DNA from: Methanolobus tindarius DSM 2278 | Lineage (GTDB): Archaea; Halobacteriota; Methanosarcinia; Methanosarcinales; Methanosarcinaceae | Assembly: GCF_000504205.1 (NCBI RefSeq) | Contig: NZ_AZAJ01000001.1 | Coordinates: 1,400,879 to 1,464,878 of the forward strand | Length of the DNA stretch: 64,000 bases | Direction: 5' to 3' | Shown here: one piece after another, positions 40,179-50,987 of the stretch | Numbering within the stretch: position 1 is the stretch's first letter | Layout: each line of letters begins with the position of its first letter | Program-made: the position numbers and the translations under genes | Notes under the pieces: model-generated | What the model was told of the DNA's origin: nothing | What the model saw: only the letters and a program-made list of their open reading frames with translations | The model's database searches: none

Positions 40179-41561
40179 TCAGACCCCCATTTTACCCGGG
40201 TTCATAATACCCTTCGGGTCCAGTGCGTTTTTAATCAATATCATTACATCAAGTGCCTTTCCAAGTTCAAGTTCAAGGTAGTCTGCCCTGGCACTGCCAA
40301 CTCCATGCTCGGCAGTAACTGTTCCACCAATACCTATAGCAGTGCGGTGAATCTTGTCTGCAGCCTTGTTCAGCTTCTCCCATTCTTCATCACTGAGCAC
40401 ATCGATGCACATTCCTGTGTGAAGGTTTCCATCTCCTATATGACCGTAAGTCATTATAGGAAGTTTGAACTCTTCTGAAATCTCTCGTACCTTGTGAAGC
40501 ATTCCGGGAAGCTCTTTTATCGGGACACCGATGTCCTCTCCTACATAAACACGTGTGCGTAGTGGATCCAGCCTTGAAACTGCCGCACCAACAAGTCTTC
40601 TGGCAGCCCATATCTCATCTCTTTCCTTCTTGTCAGAAGCTGCCCTGATGCTTGTTGCAAGGGTGCTACACGCATCCTTAATCATCTCAATTCCTTCACG
40701 AACCGTGTTCTCGGTTCCATCTACCTCGAACATCAGGATGGCACCTGCTTTTGGCAAGCCGATTTTAGGATCAAATGTGTTAATTGCCTCTATAATGTTC
40801 CTGTCAAGAATTTCACATGCAGAAGGAACAATTCCTGATGAGAGGACTTTTACTACTGCCTGTCCGGCCAGTTCAGGATCTTCAAAGGAAGCAAGCAATA
40901 CAGAGCGCTCCTTTGGAAGTGCCCTGAGCCTTAATGTTGCTTTTGTGATAATTCCAAGTGTGCCTTCAGAACCTACAAATAAGTCAGTTAGTGAATAACC
41001 TGCAACTGATTTTGATGCTTTGGAACCTGTATTGATCACAGTACCGTCTGCAAGGACAACTTCAAGTCCAAGAACATAATTACGGGTAGTGCCGTATTTT
41101 ACAGATCGCATTCCACTTCCGTTATTTGCAATAAGCCCACCAAGGGTACACATTGCTGAACTTCCAGGATCTGGTGGGAAAAAAAGACCGGATGGTTCAA
41201 GCGCCTGATTTAATTTTTCCTGGACAATACCTGGTTCGATAGTCACTTGAAGGTTGTCAAGGTCTGTTTCAAGTATTCTGTTCATGGCTGACATATCAAG
41301 TACAATGCCGCCTTCTACCGGAACAGCTCCTCCGGCAAGTCCTGTACCTGCGCCTCTTGCGGTTACAGGAATCTCATTCTCATTTGCAAGCCTGACTATA
41401 TTTGATATCTGTTCAGTACTTACAGGCCTGATTACAAAATCTGGCATGCCTCTTATCTGCGAGGCGTCACATGAATAACAATAAAGTTCTGCAGCAGATG
41501 CGGAAACATGTTCATCTCCTACTATTTCCTGCAGTTTTTTAAGTAAATCGGATTTTTGCAT
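40179..41561 (-). CDS. GlcD-like FAD-linked D-lactate/glycolate oxidase subunit
   Basis: A 460-residue FAD-binding type 4 (VAO/GlcD) protein: the PVTARGAGTGLAGGAVP flavin motif, the GSEGTLGIIT segment and a C-terminal domain with GHIGDGNLHTGM and EHGVGSARADYL. It oxidises a 2-hydroxy acid, most likely D-lactate or glycolate, and hands electrons to the iron-sulfur partner downstream. Such a pair is unusual for a methylotrophic methanogen but known in some Methanosarcina. Confidence 0.9.
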   Translation of the reverse strand: MQKSDLLKKLQEIVGDEHVSASAAELYCYSCDASQIRGMPDFVIRPVSTEQISNIVRLANENEIPVTARGAGTGLAGGAVPVEGGIVLDMSAMNRILETDLDNLQVTIEPGIVQEKLNQALEPSGLFFPPDPGSSAMCTLGGLIANNGSGMRSVKYGTTRNYVLGLEVVLADGTVINTGSKASKSVAGYSLTDLFVGSEGTLGIITKATLRLRALPKERSVLLASFEDPELAGQAVVKVLSSGIVPSACEILDRNIIEAINTFDPKIGLPKAGAILMFEVDGTENTVREGIEMIKDACSTLATSIRAASDKKERDEIWAARRLVGAAVSRLDPLRTRVYVGEDIGVPIKELPGMLHKVREISEEFKLPIMTYGHIGDGNLHTGMCIDVLSDEEWEKLNKAADKIHRTAIGIGGTVTAEHGVGSARADYLELELGKALDVMILIKNALDPKGIMNPGKMGV

Positions 41562-41646
41562 GGAATCGTTTTTTAAGTGGGATAGGATAATTTATAGTTT
41601 TTGGTGAGGGCAAACATTTACATCTAACTAGATCTATTACACAGCA

Positions 41647-43491
41647 ATGACACGATACTTTGAGGTACAGCAACGGGACGGTGCTGCAAGGATAGGAAAG
41701 TTCCTTTTAAAGGAAGATATCCGGACACCTTATATTATAGATACCAGAAGCCTGGATAAGTCCGAAAGCCCAATCATTGACGGAGGTTCACTATGGAAAT
41801 ATCCGAGTTTAGAAGAGGCCAAGGATCATCTCAGGGAAATCAGACAAAAAGCCGGAGAGGATTCTCTTATTATACTCCCACATCAGGATCTTACACCGGA
41901 AGCTCCAAGGAACTTGACAATTAAAATGGCTGAAGGAGCAGAAGAAATACAGGATGCAGGTGCAACCGGAGCTATTTACATCCCCGGACAGCAGGTAAAA
42001 GAACATGACCTGTACGTCATGGAAGGAGTCGGGTGCTTTGAGAACAATGCACGAAATCTACTCAGCCTGCTTTTTGAAATTAAAAAAGACATAGCTCCTG
42101 ATACTGCAATTTATGCACCTAACATAGCCACCCCTGAAAATCTGGCAATGCTGATTTACCTCGGAATCGATGTCTTTGATAATACTAAAGCAATCGTTGC
42201 CGGACACAACGACATTTACCTTACAACTGCCGGCCAGTTCTATCTTGATTCGCTTGCAGAACTACCTTGCAGATGCAGTGCTTGCTCATCCACTGACCTT
42301 ATAAGCCTCAGGGAAATGGATAAAAAAGGCCGGGCGGAAATTCTGGAAAAACACAACATCAATGCTATGGAAGCAGAAGCTGCACTTGTTCGGGAAAGAA
42401 TACGTGCAGGGACCTTGCGCGAGTATATTGAAGGACAGTGCAGAATGCACACATGGCTTACAGCACTTATGAGACTTGCAGATGATGAGTATAACTTTGT
42501 GGAAAGCCAGAATACTATTGCAAGGAATAATACACTGGTAGCCACTTGCGGAGAATCACAGAACAGAGCAGAAATTGTGAGATTTGCTAAAAGGATTCAG
42601 GAAAGATACACACCGCCTGCATCAGACGTATTATTATTACTGCCATGTTCCGCGAGGAAGCCATATTCCACGTCCAATTCACACTGGAAATTCATCAATG
42701 CGCTTGGCAAGAGCAGAAAATTTGTTCATGAAGTGATAATCACATCCCCGCTTGGAATAGTGCCAAGGGAGCTGGAACTCACATATCCTGCTGCTCACTA
42801 TGACACAACGGTTACAGGTTACTGGGATGCAGAGGAAAGAGGATGGGTAGCATCCTGTCTTGAGAATTACCTTATCCAGCACAAATACACGAGTATAGTT
42901 GCACATGTTGAGGATGCTTACCGTGTAATATGCGAGATGGTTGCAGAAAAGCTTGGTATAGATATAATATATACAAGCCTTGGAAATGTGTCATCACCGG
43001 AATCACTGAAAAGTCTCAGCAATACTGTATCAGAACTTTGCACCGGAAGAAAGCGTAGTCATGAGCAGACACAGAAAGACCTTATGAAAGCTGTTTCAGA
43101 CTACCAGTTTGGCAAAGGCTCTGGAGAGATTCTTGTTCCGGAAGGATCAACTGTTAAAGGACCATTCCCAAAACACCAGATATTTGTCGGGAAAAAGCAA
43201 CTAATAACACTTATACCACAATATGGAACACTGGCCATTACCATAGAAGGTGCAAAAGCCCTTGTTGGCCAGGGCAGGTATATCGTTAAAATAGATGATT
43301 TTGTTCCACGTGGCTCTCTTCTGGCACCTGGAGTAATAGATGCAGATCCTTTGATAAGGCCAAATGATGAGGTTATAATCACCGGAGAGAGAGCAATTGC
43401 AGTCGGAAGAGCAAATATGAACGGAGATGAGATGAGAAGATCTAGTCGTGGAGTTGCAGTTGACCTGCGCCATGTAAAAAAGCTCGAATAA
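41647..43491 (+). CDS. arcS: Archaeosine synthase (tRNA modification)
   Basis: The 614-residue protein resembles archaeal TGT paralogs: an N-terminal TGT-like barrel without the full catalytic set, the ArcS motif LPCSARKPYSTSNSH (about 335-350) and a C-terminal PUA domain (about the last 75 residues) for tRNA binding. It converts preQ0 at position 15 of tRNA toward archaeosine. Start ATG 41647. It is followed 12 bases later by an acetyltransferase gene. Confidence 0.88.
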   Translation: MTRYFEVQQRDGAARIGKFLLKEDIRTPYIIDTRSLDKSESPIIDGGSLWKYPSLEEAKDHLREIRQKAGEDSLIILPHQDLTPEAPRNLTIKMAEGAEEIQDAGATGAIYIPGQQVKEHDLYVMEGVGCFENNARNLLSLLFEIKKDIAPDTAIYAPNIATPENLAMLIYLGIDVFDNTKAIVAGHNDIYLTTAGQFYLDSLAELPCRCSACSSTDLISLREMDKKGRAEILEKHNINAMEAEAALVRERIRAGTLREYIEGQCRMHTWLTALMRLADDEYNFVESQNTIARNNTLVATCGESQNRAEIVRFAKRIQERYTPPASDVLLLLPCSARKPYSTSNSHWKFINALGKSRKFVHEVIITSPLGIVPRELELTYPAAHYDTTVTGYWDAEERGWVASCLENYLIQHKYTSIVAHVEDAYRVICEMVAEKLGIDIIYTSLGNVSSPESLKSLSNTVSELCTGRKRSHEQTQKDLMKAVSDYQFGKGSGEILVPEGSTVKGPFPKHQIFVGKKQLITLIPQYGTLAITIEGAKALVGQGRYIVKIDDFVPRGSLLAPGVIDADPLIRPNDEVIITGERAIAVGRANMNGDEMRRSSRGVAVDLRHVKKLE

Positions 43492-43503
43492 TAGTGATTT
43501 CAG

Positions 43504-43962
43504 ATGTTAGTAATAAGGAACTTTGAACCATCCGATTTCGAAGAGGTTCTGGAGATTGAGTCACAGGCTTTCTCCGAGCATAATCCCTTTCTTTATATGA
43601 ACTTCTACGAAATGAACAGCGAAGGGTTCCTTGTTGCAGAATACAACGGTTACATAGCAGGTTTTGTTGTAGGATATAAACTATCTGAAACCGAAGGACG
43701 TATCTTTTCTCTTGCCGTTAGAGAAGGATTCAGAAGCATGGGAATTGGTGCCCGGCTTATGGATGCTATTCTTTCAGTGTTTGTGTGTAAGTTTCTGACA
43801 TTTGCAAGTCTTGAAGTAAGAATTACAAATACAAGAGCTCAGGAATTTTACAAAAGAAAAGAATTTATAGCCTGTTGGATACAACACGGCTATTATTCTG
43901 ATGGGGAGGATGGCATCATAATGAAAAAGCGCCTGACACCATCAATATCATTATCCCTTTAA
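43504..43962 (+). CDS. GNAT N-acetyltransferase (RimI/Ard1-like)
   Basis: A 152-residue GNAT protein with the acetyl-CoA motif FRSMGIGARLM (motif A) and ITNTRAQEFYKRKEFI (motif B). Such enzymes acetylate protein N termini or small amines. GTGAT lies just before the ATG. Substrate unknown. Confidence 0.85.
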   Translation: MLVIRNFEPSDFEEVLEIESQAFSEHNPFLYMNFYEMNSEGFLVAEYNGYIAGFVVGYKLSETEGRIFSLAVREGFRSMGIGARLMDAILSVFVCKFLTFASLEVRITNTRAQEFYKRKEFIACWIQHGYYSDGEDGIIMKKRLTPSISLSL

Positions 43963-44021
43963 CTACAGCTTTAATTCTTTGTCTCCGAGTAGAAGTAAAG
44001 GTAAGTTAAAGGAGGAGTTAC

Positions 44022-44306
44022 TTAGTTAGTATTTACCAACTGGCTGCCTGCCTTCATAGCGAGCTCATGCATCCTTTCTGATGTCCTCCCTATTCCGGAA
44101 GTATCATCCTGGGAAAGAGCCGCTGCAATGTCGTTTCCAAGAACGAAGATTGCATGTTTATGCTCTGCCTTGCTCCTGTGAACATGCAGAGGACTTATGG
44201 ATAATGAGTCATACTCCGTGAATGAATTATCCACGCCCATGTGCTCAAAGTGTCTTCTAATCTGTGCCATTAATGTGTGCAACTGTATTAATTCATCTTT
44301 ATGCAT
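44022..44306 (-). CDS. UPF0058 family protein
   Basis: A 94-residue helical protein starting MHKDELIQLHTLM, the hallmark of the archaeal UPF0058 family. ATG 44306 is preferred over an upstream TTG because family members start there. It has one histidine-rich stretch (SPLHVHRSKAEHKH). No function is established. Confidence 0.85.
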   Translation of the reverse strand: MHKDELIQLHTLMAQIRRHFEHMGVDNSFTEYDSLSISPLHVHRSKAEHKHAIFVLGNDIAAALSQDDTSGIGRTSERMHELAMKAGSQLVNTN

Positions 44307-44577
44307 ACCAACCAACCTGTTTTGAAAATTAAATATTTGCTGTTCTTTTGTGCACTCTTAAAAATAATGCACTAATGGTAGTTGGTAAATTTACTAATAA
44401 AGGCATTTCCCCCGGAAAAGACTTCCTCATATATAGTAAATAAGGTTTTCGTAATTATGTCAATGATTAATCATGATTAATTACAAGAAATACTCCCAAA
44501 TAAAATAGAAACATACAAAAATAAAATCAATAAAAAATAATAAATATATATACTGTGCGCAAGCACAGTACATGAAA

Positions 44578-45948
44578 TTACAATGAAGAAGCAGTAAGCA
44601 CTTTTACAGAAGCAGGTCTTTTGGTAACACTACCTACTTTTGCACCTATAAGGCGTTCTATGCCTTTATCTGCAGCGATATCAAGTATCCTTTGAGTGAC
44701 CACTCCGTCAAATACGACAGTTTTGACTTCAGACTCATAATCCTTAAGAGTACTTACAAGATCCCTGACTGCAGTCTCATTGACAACATTATCCCCGCCA
44801 TCAAGGAAACGTGCACTAAAAGTACCTATCAGATCATTTGCGTGGTTCTTGAACCTTTTATTCTCAGGGGAAGTTGGAACTTTTGATTTAGGAACTACTG
44901 GTTTCTTTTCAGTTGTCTCCCTATCTTCGCGTGGTTTCTGATCTCTTGGACTCTTCTTTCTGTTATCCCTTCCACGGGTCTCCCTTGGAGCTCTTTTTAC
45001 AGCAGAAGTACCAACACGCTTTACTTCAGAAGCAGGCGCAGAGGAAGGAGTAGCTCTTCTTTCCTTGCGTTTTGGTAAACGCTGCACACGACCATTGTCT
45101 TCTGCAGCCTGATCCTTGACAACATACTTGTCAATTACTTGCTCAACAGGAACTTTCTGCCTGAGGGATCTGACGATCTCTTTCTGTACAAGATCCTCGA
45201 CACTCTTTCCATCAGGTGCCCTTGCAATGTAATCAATGTTAGCAACCTGTACAAGTTCCTTGATGATGAGTTCTCCTCCGCGATCGCCATCAGTGAAAGC
45301 AGTCACAGTATCCTTCTTTCTTGTAAATTCAGCAACTTCAGGAGGAACATTTGTACCGCCGACACAAATTGTGTTCTTAATACCGTATTTCAAAAGGTTA
45401 AGAACATCAGCACGACCTTCAACTACGATAATAGCATCAGAATCAAACACAGTAGGACCACATGGAATCTTATTCTTTCCATAGTACTGCATCTCCTCCA
45501 CCCTTACGGACTGACGTACTTCATCAGCGATCTCCTGGGATTCCGGAAGATTCTCATCGAACATACCTTTGAAAATAAACTTGGCCCTCTCAATTATTTG
45601 ATGGCGCTTGGTAGCCCTGACATCTTCTATATGAGTTACCTCTATCTTTGCACTGCATGGACCAACTCTGTCTATGGTCTCAAGTGAAGCTGCAAGAATT
45701 GAAGTCTCAACCTTGTCAAGACTTGAAGGAATAAGGATGGTACCCTTGGTCTTTCCACCTTTTGCATTAACAACAACTTCTATCCTGCCGATCCTTCCTG
45801 TTTTCTGAAGATCGCGAAGATCAAGATCAGAGCCAAGAAGACCCTCGGTCTGACCAAAGATGGCACCTACTATATCAGGGCGTTCTATTATTCCATCTGC
45901 GCTAATTTTAGAATGAATTATATATTTTGTAGTATCTGCATTTTGCAT
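44578..45948 (-). CDS. dnaG: Archaeal DnaG primase-like protein
   Basis: ATG 45948 follows GGAGATTATC; the 26-codon extension upstream is not coding. The 456-residue protein has the archaeal DnaG N-terminal region ([20 protein letters not shown]), a Toprim domain ([15 protein letters not shown], then [12 protein letters not shown]), a long basic Pro/Arg/Lys linker (about 280-370) and a C-terminal domain. Archaeal DnaG is linked to the exosome and RNA tailing/decay as well as priming. Confidence 0.92.
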   Translation of the reverse strand: MQNADTTKYIIHSKISADGIIERPDIVGAIFGQTEGLLGSDLDLRDLQKTGRIGRIEVVVNAKGGKTKGTILIPSSLDKVETSILAASLETIDRVGPCSAKIEVTHIEDVRATKRHQIIERAKFIFKGMFDENLPESQEIADEVRQSVRVEEMQYYGKNKIPCGPTVFDSDAIIVVEGRADVLNLLKYGIKNTICVGGTNVPPEVAEFTRKKDTVTAFTDGDRGGELIIKELVQVANIDYIARAPDGKSVEDLVQKEIVRSLRQKVPVEQVIDKYVVKDQAAEDNGRVQRLPKRKERRATPSSAPASEVKRVGTSAVKRAPRETRGRDNRKKSPRDQKPREDRETTEKKPVVPKSKVPTSPENKRFKNHANDLIGTFSARFLDGGDNVVNETAVRDLVSTLKDYESEVKTVVFDGVVTQRILDIAADKGIERLIGAKVGSVTKRPASVKVLTASSL

Positions 45949-46568
45949 ATGATAATCTCCGAATTTGTGATGATGACACTGGAACAATTCGGAATACAAA
46001 AATAGAAAAGTTGTATTGACTACCAAAAGTCATCGTCGCGAAGGTCTGAATTGTGAAACCTGAATTAAAATAACTCAAACTCCAACTTCAATGAATAAAC
46101 ATGAAGATTTCCACTTAATCCAAACCAACGCCAAGCTAATAACAACAGTAGTGTAAGTACCATGCAACATATGCATCTACTACTGGAGCTGTTTAATGGC
46201 ATGGCCAATAAGCAGTATTTCCAAATCCCTCATTGAATACCTGCAGCTTTTGACCTGTAAGCACCTTGTGATGTTATGAATACCTTTTAGGTAGATAATT
46301 CTTTTTGAATCGTAGTGATTACGAATGACTAAACTATATTTGTATTATTGAAAGATACCCTCGTTCACAGTATCTATATTATATCGAACATGTAGGCATA
46401 TAATCATGACTACATTAAGTAATAGATTTCAAACTCTTATAAACTTATGGGTCGACATTTTCTACATATTGTTGGATATTTTAAACGTAAAACACAAATT
46501 TTTTTGATTACTAATCCCGATTTTGCTCAGGGAACATAGTTAATATTCATGCGAGCTTATAAAAGAGC
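45949..46568. other. Long gene-free spacer with one clear inverted repeat
   Basis: About 620 bases with no credible gene between the divergent DnaG and flavoprotein genes. It holds an inverted repeat CAGTAGT/ACTACTG (46146-46152 with 46179-46185) with an inner ATGC/GCAT pairing, less AT-rich than its surroundings. This could be a small RNA or an operator. Confidence 0.4.
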
Positions 46569-47936
46569 ATGCCGGAAAAAAAGAATGATGAAAATAAAAA
46601 AATAGTAATAATTGGTGGAGGTGCAGTCGGCATGGCTGTTGCCACAAGCCTCACACGCCACAGCGATTACTCAATAAGCGTATTTTCTGCAGATGTTCAT
46701 ACTGCCTACAGCCAATGTGGTATGCCTTTTGTCATCAGCGGGGAAATAGACAGTTTTGAAACACTTCTGCTTAGAGACAACAAATTCTTTAAGGACATGG
46801 GTATCGATCTGCACCTTAAAACAAGGATAGACTCAATAAACATCTTGAAGCGCACCGTAACAACTGGTAAACAAGACTATCATTTTGACAAATTGGTAAT
46901 TGCAACAGGTAGTAAACCAAAGATACCTACCAATGTCCCAGGAACCTCCCTAGGAAATGTGTTTACCCTCAGAACACTTACAGATGCCATGAGAATAGAA
47001 GAAGCACTCAAAAATGCGTCCTCAGTTGTTATTATAGGAGGAGGCTCCATTGGTGCCGAACTGGCAGCTGCAACCACGCGAAGGAACATAAATACAATAC
47101 TTTTGAACAGGAGTTCCTCAATACTGTCTCACAATGTGGACCCTGACATGGCGGAAGCCGTGCAGGAACATCTTGAATCCCTGGGTGTGAATGTCATCAC
47201 CGGATACGTTCCCACTTCACTTAACGGTGAAGAGAAGGTCAGCTCCGTAACAATAGGTTCAACTGATTTTCCGGCAGATATTGTGATATTCTCCACAGGA
47301 GTAAGTCCTGAAAATGAACTTGCACTGAACGCAGGAATTGACATTGGAACTACCGGAGGAATAATAGTTGATGAGTATCTCCACCCATCAGTCTCAGGCA
47401 CATTCCACCCTGACATCTATTGTGGAGGAGAATGCATCGAAGTTCCGGAACTCATTACAGGAAAGCCAATGTTAAGCCAGGTAGCAAGCACTGCGCGGAG
47501 GATGGCAGGAACAATCACACAAAACCTTACTTCAAAACCAGTCAGATTTGAACCGATACTGAATCCCTGGGTAGCGGTAATCGGAGAAGTTCAAGTCGGA
47601 ACAACCGGGATAACATCAAAAAAAGCGGCAGAAAATGATATCAAAATAGTAACCGGTCTTGCAACCGGTGCAACAAGGGCTGAATACTATCCGGGAGGAA
47701 GCAAAATTTTCATCAAACTCATATTCAGGGATGAATATCTAATAGGTGCTCAAGTCGTAGGAGGAGAAGGCGTCAAGGAACGCATTGATGCTCTCACACT
47801 TGCCATAAAAAAGAGAACAACGGTTCAGGAGCTTGCAAACATAGAGACCTGCTATGCTCCACCGGTTTCCGCACTTCAGGATCCTACAGGGTTTGCTGCA
47901 AAAGGTGCGCTTAAAAAGATGAGAAAGAAAGCATGA
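46569..47936 (+). CDS. CoA-disulfide reductase/NADH oxidase-like flavoprotein
   Basis: A 455-residue pyridine nucleotide-disulfide oxidoreductase with an FAD motif (IIGGGAVGMA), the single redox cysteine in YSQCGMPF (C50), the NAD(P) motif IIGGGSIGAELA and a dimerisation domain. Single-cysteine members reduce CoA disulfide, polysulfide or oxygen. It overlaps rtcA by 4 bases. A role in oxygen or sulfur defence is likely but not proven. Confidence 0.85.
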   Translation: MPEKKNDENKKIVIIGGGAVGMAVATSLTRHSDYSISVFSADVHTAYSQCGMPFVISGEIDSFETLLLRDNKFFKDMGIDLHLKTRIDSINILKRTVTTGKQDYHFDKLVIATGSKPKIPTNVPGTSLGNVFTLRTLTDAMRIEEALKNASSVVIIGGGSIGAELAAATTRRNINTILLNRSSSILSHNVDPDMAEAVQEHLESLGVNVITGYVPTSLNGEEKVSSVTIGSTDFPADIVIFSTGVSPENELALNAGIDIGTTGGIIVDEYLHPSVSGTFHPDIYCGGECIEVPELITGKPMLSQVASTARRMAGTITQNLTSKPVRFEPILNPWVAVIGEVQVGTTGITSKKAAENDIKIVTGLATGATRAEYYPGGSKIFIKLIFRDEYLIGAQVVGGEGVKERIDALTLAIKKRTTVQELANIETCYAPPVSALQDPTGFAAKGALKKMRKKA

Positions 47937-48949
47937 TAGAAATAGACGGTTCATACGGCGAGGGAGGAGGTCAGATACTCAGGACAGCCGTGGCTCTTTC
48001 TGCAATTACAGGAGAGGACATTCATATAACAAACATACGCCGAAACCGTCCAAAGGAAGGGCTAAAACCTCAACATTTAATGTCCATAGAAACTGCTGCA
48101 ATGTTATGCGATGCCGATATCAGGGGAGCTTTTCCCGGTTCAACTGATATATACTTTTCTCCATCGGAAATAAGGGGGATTAACGATACTATTTCCATCG
48201 GAACTGCCGGAAGCATCCCTCTTCTTATGCAGGCAATCATGCCTGTAGCTATCTTTGCAAAAGAAAGAACAAAAATACTCATTTCCGGCGGAACTGACGT
48301 TGCATGGTCTCCTTCCATAGATTACCTCAGGCAAGTGACATTAAAAGCACTGGAAATGATGGGATACCAGGCGAATATAACACTCATTGAGCGTGGATAC
48401 TATCCAAAAGGAGCGGGATTTGCAGAAATTGAGATTACCCCTTCCCGGTTGAGTGGATTCTATTACACACCTGAAAACAGTAATGAAAATAACATTATTC
48501 ACGGAATATCCCACTGCTCCGGATTGCCTGAACACGTTGCAAAAAGACAGGCAAATTCTGCAATGGAGATACTGGAGGAAATTGGCAAAGAAGCTCACAT
48601 TGATGTCATTTCAGACAACTTCAAATCTACCGGAAGTGGCATCACTTTGTGGTCAGGACTTAAAGGTTCTGTCTGTATAGGAAAGAGAGGGCTGCCTGCT
48701 GAAAAAGTAAGAGAACATGCGGCAAGGAAAATACTTGATGAACTTTTATTCGGGGCTGAAGTCGATGTACACCTTGCCGACCAGTTGATCCCTTACATGG
48801 GACTTGCAGGAGAAGGTTTCTTCACAGTAAAGGAAGTATCAAAGCACTGCCTTACAAATATGCATATAACTGAGAAAATGCTTGATGTAAGGTTTGACAT
48901 CAACTATGGTGATAAGAAAAAAGGTCCGGTGGAGATTACCGTGGAATAA
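47933..48949 (+). CDS. rtcA: RNA 3'-terminal phosphate cyclase
   Basis: The 338-residue protein has the RtcA hallmarks: IDGSYGEGGGQILRTAVALS at the N terminus, RNRPKEGLKPQHL, and a C-terminal region with the histidine-bearing VDVHLADQLIPYMGLAGEG. It converts RNA 3'-phosphate ends to 2',3'-cyclic phosphates using ATP. It starts inside the end of the preceding flavoprotein gene and converges on kptA. Confidence 0.93.
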   Translation: MIEIDGSYGEGGGQILRTAVALSAITGEDIHITNIRRNRPKEGLKPQHLMSIETAAMLCDADIRGAFPGSTDIYFSPSEIRGINDTISIGTAGSIPLLMQAIMPVAIFAKERTKILISGGTDVAWSPSIDYLRQVTLKALEMMGYQANITLIERGYYPKGAGFAEIEITPSRLSGFYYTPENSNENNIIHGISHCSGLPEHVAKRQANSAMEILEEIGKEAHIDVISDNFKSTGSGITLWSGLKGSVCIGKRGLPAEKVREHAARKILDELLFGAEVDVHLADQLIPYMGLAGEGFFTVKEVSKHCLTNMHITEKMLDVRFDINYGDKKKGPVEITVE

Positions 48950-48951
48950 GA

Positions 48952-49590
48952 TTATTCCCCGGATTCTTCTACAACGCTGATATACTCAGGCGGAATGCCT
49001 CTTGCAAGAACAATGTCATCGTTTACAGTAACGATATCAACTCCGTCCTGCTGTGCTGTTTCTGCATCAACTTCAAGTATTACCGGATTATCGGTGTGGA
49101 CTGAAGCAGCCTCTTTTGCCTTATCAAATGAAGTACTCAGGTGCACATAGCATTGCCTGATTGGATAAATTCCATTATCAAGGAGCATATCTGCTTCTTC
49201 CTGGCTTACGCCGTAATATAGATAAGAAAGATCATTTTCGGGGTATTCGGATATCAGGTCGACTTCCACTGAGTGACCATATCTTGCCCTGATAAAATCA
49301 TCATCAATTTCGTAGCGCCCTTTCCTGTCAGACTCAACAAGAGAAATAAGACGCTCCATTGTACCCCACTTATAACGCTTTTTCATGACATCGCAGAGCT
49401 GGTTCAGTTCAACCCATCCCTGCGGGTCCATCTCAATACCCACATCTTCAGGGAAGTGTCTAAGCGCACCGGAAATGAATCTCCCAAGCCTCTCTTCCCG
49501 ATCATCATCCAGCACATAACGTCCTTCGTCTCCACAGTCAGGGCAGCTTTCTCCCCTGAAATAGCCATGCTCTTTACATTTACGGATCAT
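48952..49590 (-). CDS. kptA: RNA 2'-phosphotransferase
   Basis: The 212-residue protein begins MIRKCKEHGYFRGESC with a zinc-ribbon-like CPDC, then the KptA/Tpt1 core (GALRHFPE, GWVELNQLC, RYEIDDDFIRARYGHSVEVD, HLSTSFDKA). It removes an internal RNA 2'-phosphate with NAD. ATG 49590 lies about 28 bases after a TATA-like box on the minus strand, so the transcript may be leaderless. It is convergent with rtcA, two bases apart. Confidence 0.9.
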   Translation of the reverse strand: MIRKCKEHGYFRGESCPDCGDEGRYVLDDDREERLGRFISGALRHFPEDVGIEMDPQGWVELNQLCDVMKKRYKWGTMERLISLVESDRKGRYEIDDDFIRARYGHSVEVDLISEYPENDLSYLYYGVSQEEADMLLDNGIYPIRQCYVHLSTSFDKAKEAASVHTDNPVILEVDAETAQQDGVDIVTVNDDIVLARGIPPEYISVVEESGE

Positions 49591-49856
49591 GATATCTTGC
49601 AAATACATCTCATAATTAATATAAGTTATTAAAATAACGCAAGAAATGCTCAAGTCTCTTAATAAAATAAGACAGACAAGCCTACTAAAGACATCTTAAA
49701 AATGCAGTCTATTTTGAAGATTTACAAACGTTTTCGTTACATTAATTTATCTGGAGGAATACTTAGACTAGTTTAACATAAAAGAATGATATTTAAAATA
49801 TAATAGAATACTTTATTCGGTTTCCATATTATTTTATTCATTTTCAGGGTATTATC

Positions 49857-50987
49857 ATGGACGAGATAAACGATATATATGAAAAACTCGGTGGCGTCAT
49901 CAGCAAAGATGACTTTACACGCAAGGTGGAAGAAAAAGTAGAGCAGATGAGCGGACTCTGTGATACAAGGACAGCAGCTATGCTGGTCGCACATGACCTT
50001 GGCGTCAGCGATACAGATTCAGAGCAGCAAATACAGAAAATATCAGGCATTACCCCAAACAGCGGTAACGTGAAGATCATAGCCAAAGTAATGACTGTTT
50101 ATCCTGCAAAGGAATTCAACAGGAACGATGGTACAGTTGGCAGGGTTGCAAATCTTATTGTTGCTGATGAGACAGGTTCTATACGCCTCACATTATGGGA
50201 TGACAGGGCAGATCTTGTAAAAAGTGGTGAGATTGAGATTGGACAGACATTCCAGATAGCAGGATATGTAAAAGAAGGGTACTCCGGTGTTGAAGTTAAT
50301 GTTGGTAACAATGGGGTGTTCTGCGAAAGCGATGAGAAAATAGAAGCCCGCATCGAGTCCAAACAGATCAAGGATATCGTAAATGGCATGGGTGACATCA
50401 ACATGCGTGCAAGGGTACTTGACATTTCAGACATCAGGACATTCAACAAAAGAGATGGTGGTACAGGCAAGGTTGCAAACCTCCTCATTGGTGATGAGAC
50501 AGGAAAAATAAGGGTAACCCTCTGGGATGAACTTACGGACTTCACACAACAGATTGAAATCGATGATACTGTAGAGATTATCAATGCCTATGCAAGAGAG
50601 AATAACTTCAACCAGCAGGTTGAGATGCAGGTAGGAAACCGTGGAACTATCAAAAAAACAGACGATGAAGTTGAATTCAAGGAAAGCTTCACTTCAATCT
50701 CTGACATTATTCCAGGTGAATCATATTCCATTTCGGGACAGGTTTCAGGTCTTGGAGAAATAAGAGAATTTAACCGTGATGATGGAACAGTGAACATGGT
50801 ATCCAACATCTACGTATCAGATGACACCGGAAGGATACGCATCGCACTCTGGGGAGATCATGCACTTCTTGTAGATGAGCTTGATATCGATACTAACATA
50901 GAGATAATCGATGCATACTCAAAATCCGGATTCAACGATGAGATTGAACTCAGTGCAGGAAACCGTACAAGAATAAACGTTCTTTAA
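49857..50987 (+). CDS. Replication factor A (ssDNA-binding, three OB folds)
   Basis: The 376-residue protein has an N-terminal helical segment (1-60) and three OB folds (about 62-155, 170-262 and 280-375), each with a variant of EFNRNDGTVGRVANLIVADETG...LTLWDD. No C-terminal zinc finger is present. It matches the multi-OB RPA homologs of Methanosarcina, which protect single-stranded DNA in replication and repair. Confidence 0.9.
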   Translation: MDEINDIYEKLGGVISKDDFTRKVEEKVEQMSGLCDTRTAAMLVAHDLGVSDTDSEQQIQKISGITPNSGNVKIIAKVMTVYPAKEFNRNDGTVGRVANLIVADETGSIRLTLWDDRADLVKSGEIEIGQTFQIAGYVKEGYSGVEVNVGNNGVFCESDEKIEARIESKQIKDIVNGMGDINMRARVLDISDIRTFNKRDGGTGKVANLLIGDETGKIRVTLWDELTDFTQQIEIDDTVEIINAYARENNFNQQVEMQVGNRGTIKKTDDEVEFKESFTSISDIIPGESYSISGQVSGLGEIREFNRDDGTVNMVSNIYVSDDTGRIRIALWGDHALLVDELDIDTNIEIIDAYSKSGFNDEIELSAGNRTRINVL

